This document shows, one piece after another, positions 7,627 to 15,534 of a DNA stretch of 64,000 bases. Location of the stretch: positions 1,054,001 to 1,118,000 of the forward strand of contig CAVSAJ010000003.1 of NCBI GenBank assembly GCA_963725895.1, given 5' to 3'. The notes below the pieces were generated by a model. It was not told the DNA's origin. It ran no database searches and was given only the letters and a program-made list of their open reading frames with translations. Numbering within the stretch: the first letter of the stretch is position 1; every line of letters starts with the position of its first letter. The position numbers and the translations under genes are program-made. Origin of the DNA: Bog-473 sp963725895 (GTDB lineage: Bacteria > Actinomycetota > Acidimicrobiia > Acidimicrobiales > RAAP-2).

Positions 7627-9107
7627 GACCACGGAGCGGGCCCGAAGGGGGAGGCGAGGCCGAACTTGCCCGGGTTGAGGATCCCGTTCGGATCGAAGGT
7701 CGTCTTCAGGCCCTGCAGGACCTCGAAGCCCGTGCCGAGCGCCCGGGGGAGGAAACGTGAGCGGTTCAATCCGATGCCGTGGTGGTGGCTGATCGCAGCA
7801 TCGTGCGCGATGGTGGCGTCGGTCACCACGTCCCACGCCTGGCGGTAGTAGCGCTCCCGCCACTCGGCGTCGCCCTCGGGACCGCGACCGCCGAAGGTGA
7901 AATAGAGGCACGCGCCGTCGGGATAGGCGTGCGACTGGTGGGCCGACGCGGCCAGCGTGCCTTCGATGTCGCGCAGCGCCCCCACCACCTCCTCGAAGAG
8001 TCCGGGCAACACGGTCCACGGGCCCGCGATCTCCGCGGTGTCGACGACGATCTCGGCGCGCCACAGCGGGGCCAGGGCCGAGACGTCGTTGCGATGTCCG
8101 AGCCACCGTTCGACCAATTCCGGGTCCAGCGCCTCCGCGTCGCTCTCGGCTGCGCATTCGGCGTCGACGACGGCCATCGTGGCGGCGAGCAGCCCGGGGT
8201 CGGCCTCGTCGAGGACGATCAGCACATTGGTGTCCGCCAGATCGAAGTTCCGGTCCGATTCCGTCTGGTCGTAGAGACGAAGCACGGCGGGCGTGGCGCC
8301 GCGGCGCAGGATCTTCCGGCATGCCTCGAGCCCGGCCGCGAAGGTCGGAAAACCAAAGGCGCGACGCTCCTGGGCGGGTGGCTTCGGGTGCACACGGAGT
8401 CGGGCCTCGGTGATGACGCCGAGTGTCCCCTCGCTGCCGACGAAGAGCTGGGTCAGGTTCGGTCCGGTCGCCGCTCGCGGGCCCTTGCCCTCGGTGTGGA
8501 CGACGCGGCCGTCGGCGAGCGCCACCTCCAGCCCGATCACCATGTCCTCGATCTTCCCGTAGCGCGTGGAGTACTGCCCCGCGCCACGGCAGGCCAGCCA
8601 TCCGCCGACAGTGGAGAGGTCCATCGACTGTGGCCAGTGCCCGAGCGTGTAGCCGGTGCCCGCCTCGCCGAGTGCCGCCTCGAGCTCGGGGCCGAAGGTG
8701 CCTGCCCCGACGTCCGCGGTGAGGGAGGTCTCGTCGACGCGACGCACGCCGGCCAGCCCGGTGAGATCGAGCGCGATGCCGCCGTACACCGGGATGGAGC
8801 CACCGCACACGCCGCTGCGCCCCGCCGCGGCCGTCACCGGGATGCGCGTGTCGTTGCAGGAGGCGAGCACGGCGGCAACCTGCGCCGTGGTGTCGGGGCG
8901 GACCACCGCCGCCGGCCGCTGGGGCACCCCACCCTCGGCGGCCCACCCGATGGCGAGGGGCCACCAGTCGCGCCCGGCCTCAGCCCGGGCGTCGTCGTCG
9001 GTCACGACCGTGGCCCCGGTGGCCGCGATGCGCTCGAGGACGGTTGCGGGAACGTCCGACGACGGACGCGCCGAGCCGGTCGCGCACCTCGCCGCCGACG
9101 GCGTCAA
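7623..9107 (-). CDS. FAD-binding oxidase, alkyldihydroxyacetonephosphate-synthase-like
   Basis: An FAD-linked oxidase of about 494 residues of the VAO/PCMH type. The FAD-binding half carries RPAAVVRPDTTAQVAAVL, PVTAAAGRSGVCGG, the MDLSTVGGWLACRGAGQYSTRYGKIEDMV block and LFVGSEGTLGVITEARLRV. The cap domain ends with AISHHHGIGLNRSRFLPRALG and FDPNGILNPGKFG, both characteristic of alkylglycerone-phosphate synthase and D-lactate/glycolate oxidase relatives. It sits between glpD and glpK in one operon, which suggests glyceryl-ether or glycerol-phosphate chemistry (inference). The start at 9107 is a TTG with no ribosome site. A better N-terminus begins at the GTG at 9135, overlapping the glpD stop, in another frame; a single extra base at the TCGGA near 9057 would join them. 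Confidence 0.85.
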   Translation of the reverse strand: MTPSAARCATGSARPSSDVPATVLERIAATGATVVTDDDARAEAGRDWWPLAIGWAAEGGVPQRPAAVVRPDTTAQVAAVLASCNDTRIPVTAAAGRSGVCGGSIPVYGGIALDLTGLAGVRRVDETSLTADVGAGTFGPELEAALGEAGTGYTLGHWPQSMDLSTVGGWLACRGAGQYSTRYGKIEDMVIGLEVALADGRVVHTEGKGPRAATGPNLTQLFVGSEGTLGVITEARLRVHPKPPAQERRAFGFPTFAAGLEACRKILRRGATPAVLRLYDQTESDRNFDLADTNVLIVLDEADPGLLAATMAVVDAECAAESDAEALDPELVERWLGHRNDVSALAPLWRAEIVVDTAEIAGPWTVLPGLFEEVVGALRDIEGTLAASAHQSHAYPDGACLYFTFGGRGPEGDAEWRERYYRQAWDVVTDATIAHDAAISHHHGIGLNRSRFLPRALGTGFEVLQGLKTTFDPNGILNPGKFGLASPFGPAPWS

Positions 9108-9131
9108 TAGGAGTGACGGGCGTCGGTTCGG

Positions 9132-10811
9132 TCACGGGAGGTCGAGGCCGGCGGTCAGGAGCTCCTTGTGCACGCCTTCGACGAACCGGTTCGCCTGGTC
9201 GGCCGCCTCCTGGTCGTCCCAGCCCATGTCCGGCGCGATGAGCGTCGCCACGGCCGCCGCGGCGGCCGTCGTCGCCTGGGCGCGTTGGATCCTCGCCCGC
9301 GTCCGTCGGGACAGCACGTCGTCGAGCGTGCAGGCCATCTCCTCGCGGGCCGCGTACACCAGTTCGGCGCCCGTATAGGGCAAGCCGTCGACCGCCGGTT
9401 CGAGGAGCTCGGGACGCCCGTCCGCGAGGGCCAGCACCGCCGGCGCCTCGGTGCCGTAGCGGCCGAGCAGGCGCGCGTGGGGCTGGGCCTGGGACACGGG
9501 ATCGCGGGTCTTGGTGGTGGCGCCGATCAGACGCAGCGACTTGGTGACGCAGCGGCGTCGTCGCGGTGATTCGCCGAGGCACCCGACCACGACGTCCACC
9601 GTGTCCTCGGCCATCTTCCGATACGTGGTGAGCTTCCCCCCGGTCACCGACACGACGCCGTGCGAGGAGGTCGTGACGGTGTGGCGGCGCGACAGGTCGG
9701 CCGTGCGCTCGGAGACGTGCCTGCCGCCTTCGTGCGGCGCGAGCAGCGGGCGAAGCCCGGCCCACACCGCGGTCACGTCGGCTCGGGTGAGCCGGGACGT
9801 CGTCACGGTGTTGACCGCGTCGAGGAGGTAGTCCACGTCTTCGGGCGTGCAGGCCGGGTCGTCGAGGGGGCCCGCGTAGGTCGTGTCGGTGGTGCCGAGG
9901 TAGACGAGGTCCGTGCCGGGCCACGACACGACGAAGATGGAGCGGCGGTCTTTGGGGACCGGGATCACCGCTGCGATGTCACAGGGCATCCGTTCGGCTG
10001 GCACGGTCACGTGCACGCCTTTCGCCGGGCGAATGGCGTGGGGGTCCGTGCCCTCGTCGAGCGCGCGGACTGCGTCCGACCACACCCCTGTCGCGTTGAT
10101 CACGACGCGGGCCCTGATCGCGAAATCGGCCGACGGGTCGTCGGGCACCGGGCGCACCACCGCGCCGTTGGCACGGCCGCCGCTGCCGGTGGTGAGGCGG
10201 ACGACCGGCGTGTAGTTGGCGACGGCGGCCCCGAACTCGAGTGCGGCGGTCCGCACGACGGTCAGGGTCAGGCGGGCGTCGTCGGCTCGCGCGTCGTAGT
10301 ACAGGAAGCCCGCGACGAGGTGGCCGGTGTCGAGGGTCGGGAGGTGCGCCAGCGCGTCCTCCTTGTCGATCTCTCGATGCCGCTCCCCGATGCGCCACCC
10401 GCCCGTGAGGTCGTACATCCACAGCGCGGTCGAGTACGAGCGGGCGACGGCCTTGGCGACCACGCCGTCGCGTCCGAAGAGCGGGATCAAGAAGGGGAGT
10501 GGGCTCACGAGGTGCGGCGCGTTGTCGAGCAGGCGCTGACGTTCGGCCAGGTTCTCGTAGACGAGCCGGAATTCGCGTTGTTGGAGATAGCGGAGGCCGC
10601 CGTGGACCATCTTCGAGGACTTCGACGACGTCCCCGACGCAAAGTCCTCTTTCTCGACGAGGGCGGTGCTCAGCCCGCGGCTGGCCGCGTCCAGCGCCAC
10701 ACCCGCGCCGGTGATGCCGCCGCCGATGACCAGCACGTCGAACTCCTCGTCGGCGAGGCGGCGGAGCGCGTCACCGCGTCGGAAAGGGTGCACCGGCCCA
10801 GCCTGCCACAT
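9132..10811 (-). CDS. glpD: Glycerol-3-phosphate dehydrogenase, FAD-dependent
   Basis: A respiratory glycerol-3-phosphate dehydrogenase that oxidises G3P to dihydroxyacetone phosphate and passes electrons to the quinone pool at the membrane. The product is up to 559 residues. The Rossmann FAD motif DVLVIGGGITGAGVALDAASRGL is near residues 25-47, followed by the family signature KEDFASGTSSKSSKMVHGG and GGLRYLQQREFRLVYENL. Later come FVVSWPGTDLVYLGTTDT and SVTGGKLTTYRKMAEDTVD, and a C-terminal helical domain. The ATG at 10811 is the longest start; the GTG at 10793 (HPFRRGDALRRL...) is an alternative. It is the first gene of the minus-strand glycerol operon. Confidence 0.93.
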   Translation of the reverse strand: MWQAGPVHPFRRGDALRRLADEEFDVLVIGGGITGAGVALDAASRGLSTALVEKEDFASGTSSKSSKMVHGGLRYLQQREFRLVYENLAERQRLLDNAPHLVSPLPFLIPLFGRDGVVAKAVARSYSTALWMYDLTGGWRIGERHREIDKEDALAHLPTLDTGHLVAGFLYYDARADDARLTLTVVRTAALEFGAAVANYTPVVRLTTGSGGRANGAVVRPVPDDPSADFAIRARVVINATGVWSDAVRALDEGTDPHAIRPAKGVHVTVPAERMPCDIAAVIPVPKDRRSIFVVSWPGTDLVYLGTTDTTYAGPLDDPACTPEDVDYLLDAVNTVTTSRLTRADVTAVWAGLRPLLAPHEGGRHVSERTADLSRRHTVTTSSHGVVSVTGGKLTTYRKMAEDTVDVVVGCLGESPRRRRCVTKSLRLIGATTKTRDPVSQAQPHARLLGRYGTEAPAVLALADGRPELLEPAVDGLPYTGAELVYAAREEMACTLDDVLSRRTRARIQRAQATTAAAAAVATLIAPDMGWDDQEAADQANRFVEGVHKELLTAGLDLP

Positions 10812-10838
10812 CGGCCGCTGGGCGAATCGAGGCGGAGC

Positions 10839-11150
10839 TCAGCTGCCATCGGGGTAGCCGCCGCGGTGCAACATCGGCTCGTGCGGCAACGTGCCGTCGC
10901 CGACCACAACCTCGAGCGCGGTGCGCAGGTCGTCGACGCGCGCACCTCCGAAGCGGGCCCGCCAGGCGTGCTCTGCCGCGTCGAGCGCCCCAAGGAACTT
11001 CGCTCACGCGGCGTCACCCGTGGCCGTGAGGCAAAGGACGTTGCCGCGTGCGGCATTGGGATCCCGCCCGACGGCGGCACACCCGCGGCGTCGATAACGC
11101 CCAGCGCCTGGCTCAGCAGTCGGGAGACGAGAACTCGGCCACGTCCGAAT
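10839..11150 (-). pseudogene. Remnant of a MarR-like regulator
   Basis: Read on the minus strand, one frame gives DPNAARGNVLCLTATGDAA, then a TGA at 11004-11006, and then in the same frame FLGALDAAEHAWRARFGGARVDDLRTALEVVVGD, ending at the stop 10839-10841. The wing-like DPNAARGN...LTATG followed by an amphipathic helix pair is the layout of the C-terminal half of MarR-type proteins. Upstream, another frame gives RVLVSRLLSQALGVIDAAG, so at least one frameshift plus the in-frame stop would be needed. No intact start is seen. It diverges from the damaged DUF3293 gene. The family call is tentative. Confidence 0.4.
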
Positions 11151-11179
11151 CACGGTGCCGCCCGCGTAGGGTGCCCGCG

Positions 11180-11636
11180 GTGACGCAGGCGATCGACGAT
11201 GCGTGGGCGGCCTACGCGCGCATGGTGGTGGAAATCGAACGAAGCGGCGAGCCGATCGTGGTTCACGCCGCCCCGCTCGGAGAGGTCGGCCCGTGGCCGT
11301 GGCGCTCGCCCGAGCCGGTCTGCATCCTGACGCGCGTGGAACCCGGGCCCGTCGCGACCTGGTGTGGTGGTGAACCGGAGGGAACAGGCACGGCTCGAGG
11401 AGGAGATACGGCCGCTGGCGACGGCCATGTGGACCGCGCGCGGCGTCGATCCCGTGACCGGTGCACACGACGAGGGCGTGGCCGTGCGCGGGCTCACCGA
11501 GGAGGCGGCGCGTGGGCTCGGGGCGCGTTACGGACAGGACGCCATCTTCACCTGGTCCCCGCTCGAGTGGGCCATCGTCAGCTGCACCGGCGCCCGCCGG
11601 CAGGTGACAGGGTGGGCGCTCGGGCCGTTGTCCTGA
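11180..11636 (+). pseudogene. DUF3293-family protein, frameshifted
   Basis: The first part, from the GTG at 11180, reads VTQAIDDAWAAYARMVVEI and reaches PEPVCILT. The conserved AWNPG motif of the family appears in the next frame (AWNPGPSRPGVVVNRREQ), which continues to the stop at 11636 with IRPLATAMWTARGVDPVTG and ends QVTGWALGPLS. A single extra base near 11329-11337 would restore LTAWNPGPS and give about 151 residues, the normal family size. DUF3293 proteins have no established function. Either the gene is inactive or the sequence has an error here. Confidence 0.7.
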
Positions 11637-11834
11637 TCCCCAGGTCCCGCGCCGCAGTCTGACGTCGGAAAACCGTTCTGGACCTCGGAAAACGGCGAAA
11701 ACCTTCAGGGACCCCCCGAACGCGCCGATTTGGTGACTGGGAACGCCCCGGGCCCTGGCGGCCCGGTGCGAAGGCGCATCATCCGTTGGCTGCGCGGAAG
11801 GGCGAACGGGGCGCTTCGAGGGGGGAAGAAGGCA

Positions 11835-12324
11835 ATGGAGTTCTTTGACGAGGCCCGGGACGACCCGGAAGCCGACTCCGAGTACGGCTCGACATCCGAC
11901 GCGGGCGTCGGCCCTGGGGAGCTGTACCGACGCCTCATCTCTGACGAAGAGGGCCGGCGGTACTGGTCGGAGAGTGCGTGGTCCCACGACGCCGACGGCG
12001 CAGACGACAACGTCGGACGACGAGAAGGCGCTCTTCGCCACTCGCAGCGCCGAGGCCGAACTCGGCCGGGAGATGCGGCTCTCGGAGCTGTGGGAGCACT
12101 GCCAGCAGGGGCAACTCACGATGGACGAGTTCTTCGAGTTGTCCGCGCTGATCACGGAAGTGAACGGCATCACAGGCTCGCTCTGCGTGGACTGCGCGAT
12201 GCTCGATCGTCCGAACGTCAGTTCCAACTGGGCCTTGGCCACGACCACGCTCTGTCGCGGCCACTTGCGCTTTCGACTTGGCTACGCCCGCATTGACGGG
12301 GGTGGCGCACCGCATCCCGCCTGA
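11835..12324 (+). pseudogene. Unknown small protein, frameshifted
   Basis: An ATG at 11835 follows a strong purine-rich site (GGGGGGAAGAAGG). The first 60 residues (MEFFDEARDDPEADSEYGS ... SAWSHDADGADDN) are acidic. The frame changes at TCGGA, 12013-12017, and continues as DDEKALFATRSAEAELGREM, then LSELWEHCQQGQLTMDEFFELSALI, which resembles a short SHOCT-like helical segment, and a CVDC pair. Removing one G at the site gives DDNVDDEKALF without any other change. No family was recognised. The two halves have coding-like composition, whereas the out-of-frame continuations do not. Confidence 0.5.
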
Positions 12325-12421
12325 GTCCAGCCTGGCGCCGGATCGGAGGCGCCGGACAGACGTTGGACGAGCTCGACCGATGGTCGACGGGGACGTCCCC
12401 GTGCGCTCGGATCGGGGCGGG

Positions 12422-12433
12422 CACAATAGAACC
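12422..12433 (+). promoter_or_regulatory. Possible -10 element of a leaderless pyrE transcript
   Basis: CACAAT at 12422-12427 lies 7 nt before the GTG start of pyrE. This spacing places transcription start at or near the start codon, as in leaderless actinobacterial mRNAs. No clear -35 hexamer or ribosome binding site is present. The assignment is inferred from spacing alone. Confidence 0.3.
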
Positions 12434-12955
12434 GTGACGTTGGCCGCCCGTGTCTACGCCGCATCGCACCTCACGGGTTCCTTCGTCCTCCGATCGGGCC
12501 GGACGGCCGACCACTACTTCGACAAGTACCGCTTCGAGTCGGACCCGATCCTGCTGGCCGACATCGTCCACGCGTTGGTTCCGCTCGTGCCCGAGGGCAC
12601 CGAGGGCGTCGCCGGATTGGAGCTCGGCGGGGTCCCATTGGCGACGATGTTGTCCTCGATGACCGGGCTGCCCGCGTTCTTCGTCCGCAAGGAGCCCAAG
12701 AAGTACGGCACCGAGCGGGTCTGCGAGGGCGGCGAGATCGCCGGCCGGCGCCTTCTGATCATTGAGGACGTCGTGACCACCGGTGGTCAGATGGTGCTCT
12801 CGGCGCAGGACCTGCGGGCCGAGGGCGCCGTGGTCGAGCACGCGGTCTGTGTGATCGACCGTGACGGCGGGGCCGCCGACGTCGTCGGTGCTGAGGGGAT
12901 CGCCCTCCACGCCCTGTTCACCATGCGCGGCCTCGAAGGGCTCGCGGCGACCTGA
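12434..12955 (+). CDS. pyrE: Orotate phosphoribosyltransferase
   Basis: Converts orotate and PRPP to orotidine-5'-phosphate in pyrimidine synthesis. The 173-residue protein contains the early helix/strand GSFVLRSGRTADHYFDKYRF, the lysine-rich loop FFVRKEPKKYGTE and the PRPP-binding motif LLIIEDVVTTGGQM at about residues 108-121. The C-terminal end is RGLEGLAAT. The GTG at 12434 is chosen because the protein then begins directly at the family N-terminal helix; longer upstream codons are arginine-rich shadow sequence. It stands alone, followed by the first Fur-type operator. Confidence 0.93.
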   Translation: MTLAARVYAASHLTGSFVLRSGRTADHYFDKYRFESDPILLADIVHALVPLVPEGTEGVAGLELGGVPLATMLSSMTGLPAFFVRKEPKKYGTERVCEGGEIAGRRLLIIEDVVTTGGQMVLSAQDLRAEGAVVEHAVCVIDRDGGAADVVGAEGIALHALFTMRGLEGLAAT

Positions 12956-12980
12956 CGGAGCCGCAGGTGGCATCCCGATT

Positions 12981-12997
12981 TTGACAATCATTGTTAA
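12981..12997. promoter_or_regulatory. Fur-family operator upstream of HiPIP-like gene
   Basis: TTGACAATCATTGTTAA is a near-perfect inverted repeat of the form TTnACAATnATTGTnAA, ending 21 nt before the start codon at 13019. A matching site stands upstream of the fur-like gene at 13351, so the local regulator probably binds both. Confidence 0.75.
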
Positions 12998-13018
12998 AAA
13001 CCGTGTAGCGTCGCCGAG

Positions 13019-13279
13019 ATGACCGATTACACGATTCCCGAGCCAGAGCCGAAGGAGATCGACGAGCGACTCGCTCTGGAGCTCGGTCATCTGGTCGACA
13101 ACCAGGTCCTCCGTGGACATCCCTCAGGTGAGGAACGCTGTGAAAACTGCCGCTATTACCTCGAGCCCTACAAGGACCTCTCGTACTGCTGGCACCCGAA
13201 GCTCCGCATTCTGGTCGGAGAGAACTGGTGGTGCCAGTGGTGGGAAGCGATCCCGGCCGAAGAGGCTTCGGGGGCCTGA
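13019..13279 (+). CDS. Small cysteine-rich protein, HiPIP-like Fe-S domain
   Basis: An 86-residue cytoplasmic protein with no signal or membrane segment. An acidic N-terminal half (PEPEPKEIDERLALELGH) precedes a compact cysteine motif: CENCRYY, then SYCWHPKL, then NWWCQWW. The C-x2-C-xn-C-xn-C pattern with aromatic residues around the last cysteine matches high-potential iron-sulfur proteins, which carry one 4Fe-4S cluster for electron transfer. Classic HiPIPs have a Tat signal; this one does not. The operator 21 nt upstream implies control by the Fur-family protein encoded next. A role in iron storage or oxidant response is inference. Confidence 0.65.
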   Translation: MTDYTIPEPEPKEIDERLALELGHLVDNQVLRGHPSGEERCENCRYYLEPYKDLSYCWHPKLRILVGENWWCQWWEAIPAEEASGA

Positions 13280-13350
13280 CGGGATGCTGCGCCGAGGTCC
13301 TCAGACGCTGCGCCCGGTGGTCGGCGACAGGCACCGTTCGCCCGGCGATT

Positions 13351-13367
13351 TCGACAATCGTTGTCAA
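13351..13367. promoter_or_regulatory. Fur-family operator upstream of the fur-like gene
   Basis: TCGACAATCGTTGTCAA is an inverted repeat matching the site at 12981 (shared core GACAATCnTTGT). It ends 33 nt before the regulator's ATG at 13401, so autoregulation is likely. Confidence 0.75.
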
Positions 13368-13400
13368 AAAGAGTGGCGGGGCCGCTAGGGTGGCACTGCG

Positions 13401-13856
13401 ATGCAGTCACCCGAGGCACTCACGGACCTGTTCCGTGCCCATGGCCGCAAGATCACGGCCCAGCGCCAGTGCGTCTTCCGTGCCCTCGCTGAGGACGTGA
13501 CGCACCCGACGGCGGAGCGGGTGTACGAGCGGGTCCGGCGCGAGATACCCAACGTGTCGCTCAAGACCGTGTACCAGACGCTCAATGACCTGGCCGAGCT
13601 CGGCGCGATCACGGTGCTCGACGTCGGCACGGGCTCCACCCGCTTCGACCCGAACGTCGAGACGACGCATCACCACCTGGTCTGCCGCTCGTGTGGCAAG
13701 GTGCGCGATCTGGCGGCTGACTTCCCGGCCGTCACGGTGTCCCGGCGGGCCGCACAGGGCTTCGCCGTCGACAGCGCCGAGATCGTTTTCCGGGGGTTGT
13801 GCGAGGAGTGCCGCACGAGGGATCGGGCGGCAGTGACGACAGAGGTTTCGCGGTAA
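13401..13856 (+). CDS. Fur/PerR-family metal-dependent repressor
   Basis: A 151-residue ferric-uptake-regulator-type protein. The winged-helix domain spans about residues 5-85 (GRKITAQRQCVFRAL, HPTAERVYERVRREIPNVSLKTVYQTLNDL). The metal/dimer domain has the regulatory histidine cluster TTHHHLVCRSCGKVRDL and the two structural zinc pairs CRSC and CEEC. From sequence alone it could be Fur, PerR or Zur. Because rubrerythrin is downstream and an HiPIP-like protein shares its operator, a PerR-like peroxide/iron sensor is favoured by inference. The ATG at 13401 has an operator directly upstream. Confidence 0.88.
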   Translation: MQSPEALTDLFRAHGRKITAQRQCVFRALAEDVTHPTAERVYERVRREIPNVSLKTVYQTLNDLAELGAITVLDVGTGSTRFDPNVETTHHHLVCRSCGKVRDLAADFPAVTVSRRAAQGFAVDSAEIVFRGLCEECRTRDRAAVTTEVSR

Positions 13857-13867
13857 CCGCGACGGAT

Positions 13868-13920
13868 CATCTCACCAAGAGCGGAGCGTTCCAGCAACAG
13901 GGGAGCATCTCACCAAGAGC
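13868..13920 (+). repeat. 15-bp direct repeat upstream of rubrerythrin
   Basis: The sequence CATCTCACCAAGAGC occurs exactly twice, at 13868-13882 and 13906-13920, with starts 38 bp apart, in the 85-bp gap before the rubrerythrin start. Direct repeats at this spacing could be activator sites or a recent duplication. No palindromic Fur site is seen in this gap. Confidence 0.6.
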
Positions 13921-13941
13921 ACAGAAAGGGAACAACCAACC

Positions 13942-14361
<420 letters not shown>

Positions 14362-14390
14362 GTGACTGTCGCCTGCGACCTCGTTGATGC

Positions 14391-14407
14391 CCGAGTCCCC
14401 GACTCGG
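14391..14407 (+). terminator. Hairpin after rubrerythrin
   Basis: CCGAGTC at 14391-14397 pairs exactly with GACTCGG at 14401-14407, leaving a 3-nt loop, 30 nt after the rubrerythrin stop. There is no U-tract, as is common for actinobacterial terminators. Confidence 0.5.
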
Positions 14408-14462
14408 TCGGCGCCCGGGTGTGCCGTCGAGCGGGGCGGGTGGCAGGCGCGCTGAGCTGGCG

Positions 14463-15095
14463 GTGAGTGTCGAAGGCGGTTCGACGCCGGGCCTGACCCT
14501 GGCCGACGTCCTCGACCTGCGGGCTTACGAACGGGTCCGCGAGGACTACCGGGCCCGGGTCATTGCGCGCAAGCGGAACCGGCGTGTGGCGCTCGGCCCG
14601 ATCATGACGCTGGTGTTCGAATGCATCGACACGGTGCGCTTCCAGGTGCAGGAGATGGCCCGGATCGAGAAGATCATCAGCGACGAGGCGATCCAGGTCG
14701 AACTCGACATCTACAACCGGCTCCTGCCGGGTGAGCGGGAGCTGTCGGCCACCCTCTTCATCGAGCTGACCTCCGACGAAGCGCTGCGTGAATGGTTGCC
14801 GCGCCTGGTGGGGATCGAGCGCCGGGTCGCTGTCGAGGTCGACGGGGACCTGGTGACCAGCGTGCCCGAGGCGGAGCACGCGGCTGCCCTCACCCGGGAG
14901 ACGATCACCCCGGCCGTCCACTACCTGCGCTTCGGTTTCACCGAGGCCCAGGTGGCGGCGTTCGGCGAAGCGGAGGTCGTGGCCCTGGTCTCGACCCACC
15001 CCGCCTACGAGGCCCGCACCGTCCTTTCGCCGGCGGTGCGGGCCGAGCTGCTCGGCGACCTGCGCGGCACAACAAAGACCCTACCTATAGGCTGA
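14463..15095 (+). CDS. DUF3501 family protein
   Basis: A 210-residue protein matching the DUF3501 pattern: LTLADVLDLRAYERVREDY near the start, then RRVALGPIMTLVFECIDTVRFQVQEM, and RLLPGERELSATLFIEL in the centre. The C-terminal half (TPAVHYLRFGFTEAQV) is a beta-rich domain with alternating charges. The biochemical role is not established; the family is often found beside rubrerythrin genes, as here, so a link to peroxide or metal stress is likely by context. The GTG at 14463 is chosen over the GTG at 14421 because the extra 14 residues look non-conserved. Confidence 0.75.
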   Translation: MSVEGGSTPGLTLADVLDLRAYERVREDYRARVIARKRNRRVALGPIMTLVFECIDTVRFQVQEMARIEKIISDEAIQVELDIYNRLLPGERELSATLFIELTSDEALREWLPRLVGIERRVAVEVDGDLVTSVPEAEHAAALTRETITPAVHYLRFGFTEAQVAAFGEAEVVALVSTHPAYEARTVLSPAVRAELLGDLRGTTKTLPIG

Positions 15096-15253
15096 CCAGG
15101 GACAATTCCGTGCGCGCGTCTTTACAGAAGCTCAAGACTTAAGCCATACTCGCCATTCGCCGAATTCAGGAATGGGGCCATCGGTCGAAGAGCCGAAAGG
15201 ACCTCTGAACAGGGCGAACGCAATATCCACCCGTTGAATCCGTTACCGAGGAA
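15096..15253 (+). promoter_or_regulatory. Long leader region of whiB
   Basis: This 158-bp non-coding stretch before the WhiB-like gene is less GC-rich than its surroundings (TACCTATAGG near 15089, CTCAAGACTTAAGCC near 15131). CTTAAGCCATACT and similar AT-rich blocks could be promoter elements. whiB genes in actinobacteria often have long 5' leaders. No specific site can be assigned. Confidence 0.3.
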
Positions 15254-15502
15254 GTGTTTCCAATGACCGCCGCCACTTGGCGCAAGCTAGCCGCCTGCCG
15301 GGGCCTGGACGTCGAGGCGTTCTACCCCGTCACCGAGGACGAGGCCGACGCGGCCGAGGCCAAGGCTGTGTGCGCCGTCTGCCCGGTTCGTCAAGCGTGC
15401 TTGGAGCACGCGCTGGCCCACCGCGAGCGCGAGGGCATCTGGGGCGGCACCACCGAGCGCGAGCGCCGGCGGCTCGTGCGCCAGCGTCGCAAGTCGGCCT
15501 AA
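15254..15502 (+). CDS. WhiB-family Fe-S transcriptional regulator
   Basis: An 82-residue WhiB-like protein, a family restricted to Actinomycetota and their phages. Four cysteines bind a 4Fe-4S cluster: C15 in LAACRG, then C40, C43 and C49 in CAVCPVRQAC. The G-W turn EGIWGGTTERERR and a basic C-terminal tail for DNA or sigma-factor contact follow. The GTG at 15254 and the ATG at 15263 are both possible starts. The subclass (WhiB1/2/4 or other) cannot be fixed by eye. It converges with the LCP gene. Confidence 0.93.
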   Translation: MFPMTAATWRKLAACRGLDVEAFYPVTEDEADAAEAKAVCAVCPVRQACLEHALAHREREGIWGGTTERERRRLVRQRRKSA

Positions 15503-15508
15503 CCGTAC

Positions 15509-15525
15509 GCCCGTCACCGACGGGC
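15509..15525. terminator. Bidirectional hairpin between whiB and LCP gene
   Basis: GCCCGTC at 15509-15515 and GACGGGC at 15519-15525 form a perfect 7-bp stem with a 3-nt loop in the 32-bp gap between two convergent genes. Confidence 0.6.
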
Positions 15526-15534
15526 CTCCGATGA

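Noticed and set aside
6121..8964. A single 947-codon open frame reading through the glycerol kinase and the gene upstream of it
   Set aside because: The upstream half is arginine/glycine-rich shadow of the FAD oxidase, and a GTGA overlap gives a natural start at 7626.
11004..12248. Long minus-strand open frame over the DUF3293 and unknown genes
   Set aside because: Antisense to coherent pieces; composition is that of a shadow frame except its last part, which belongs to the MarR-like remnant.
13019..13279. Zinc-ribbon protein instead of HiPIP-like
   Set aside because: The spacing C-x2-C-x14-C-x12-C with aromatic residues around the last cysteine fits HiPIP better, though zinc binding cannot be ruled out.
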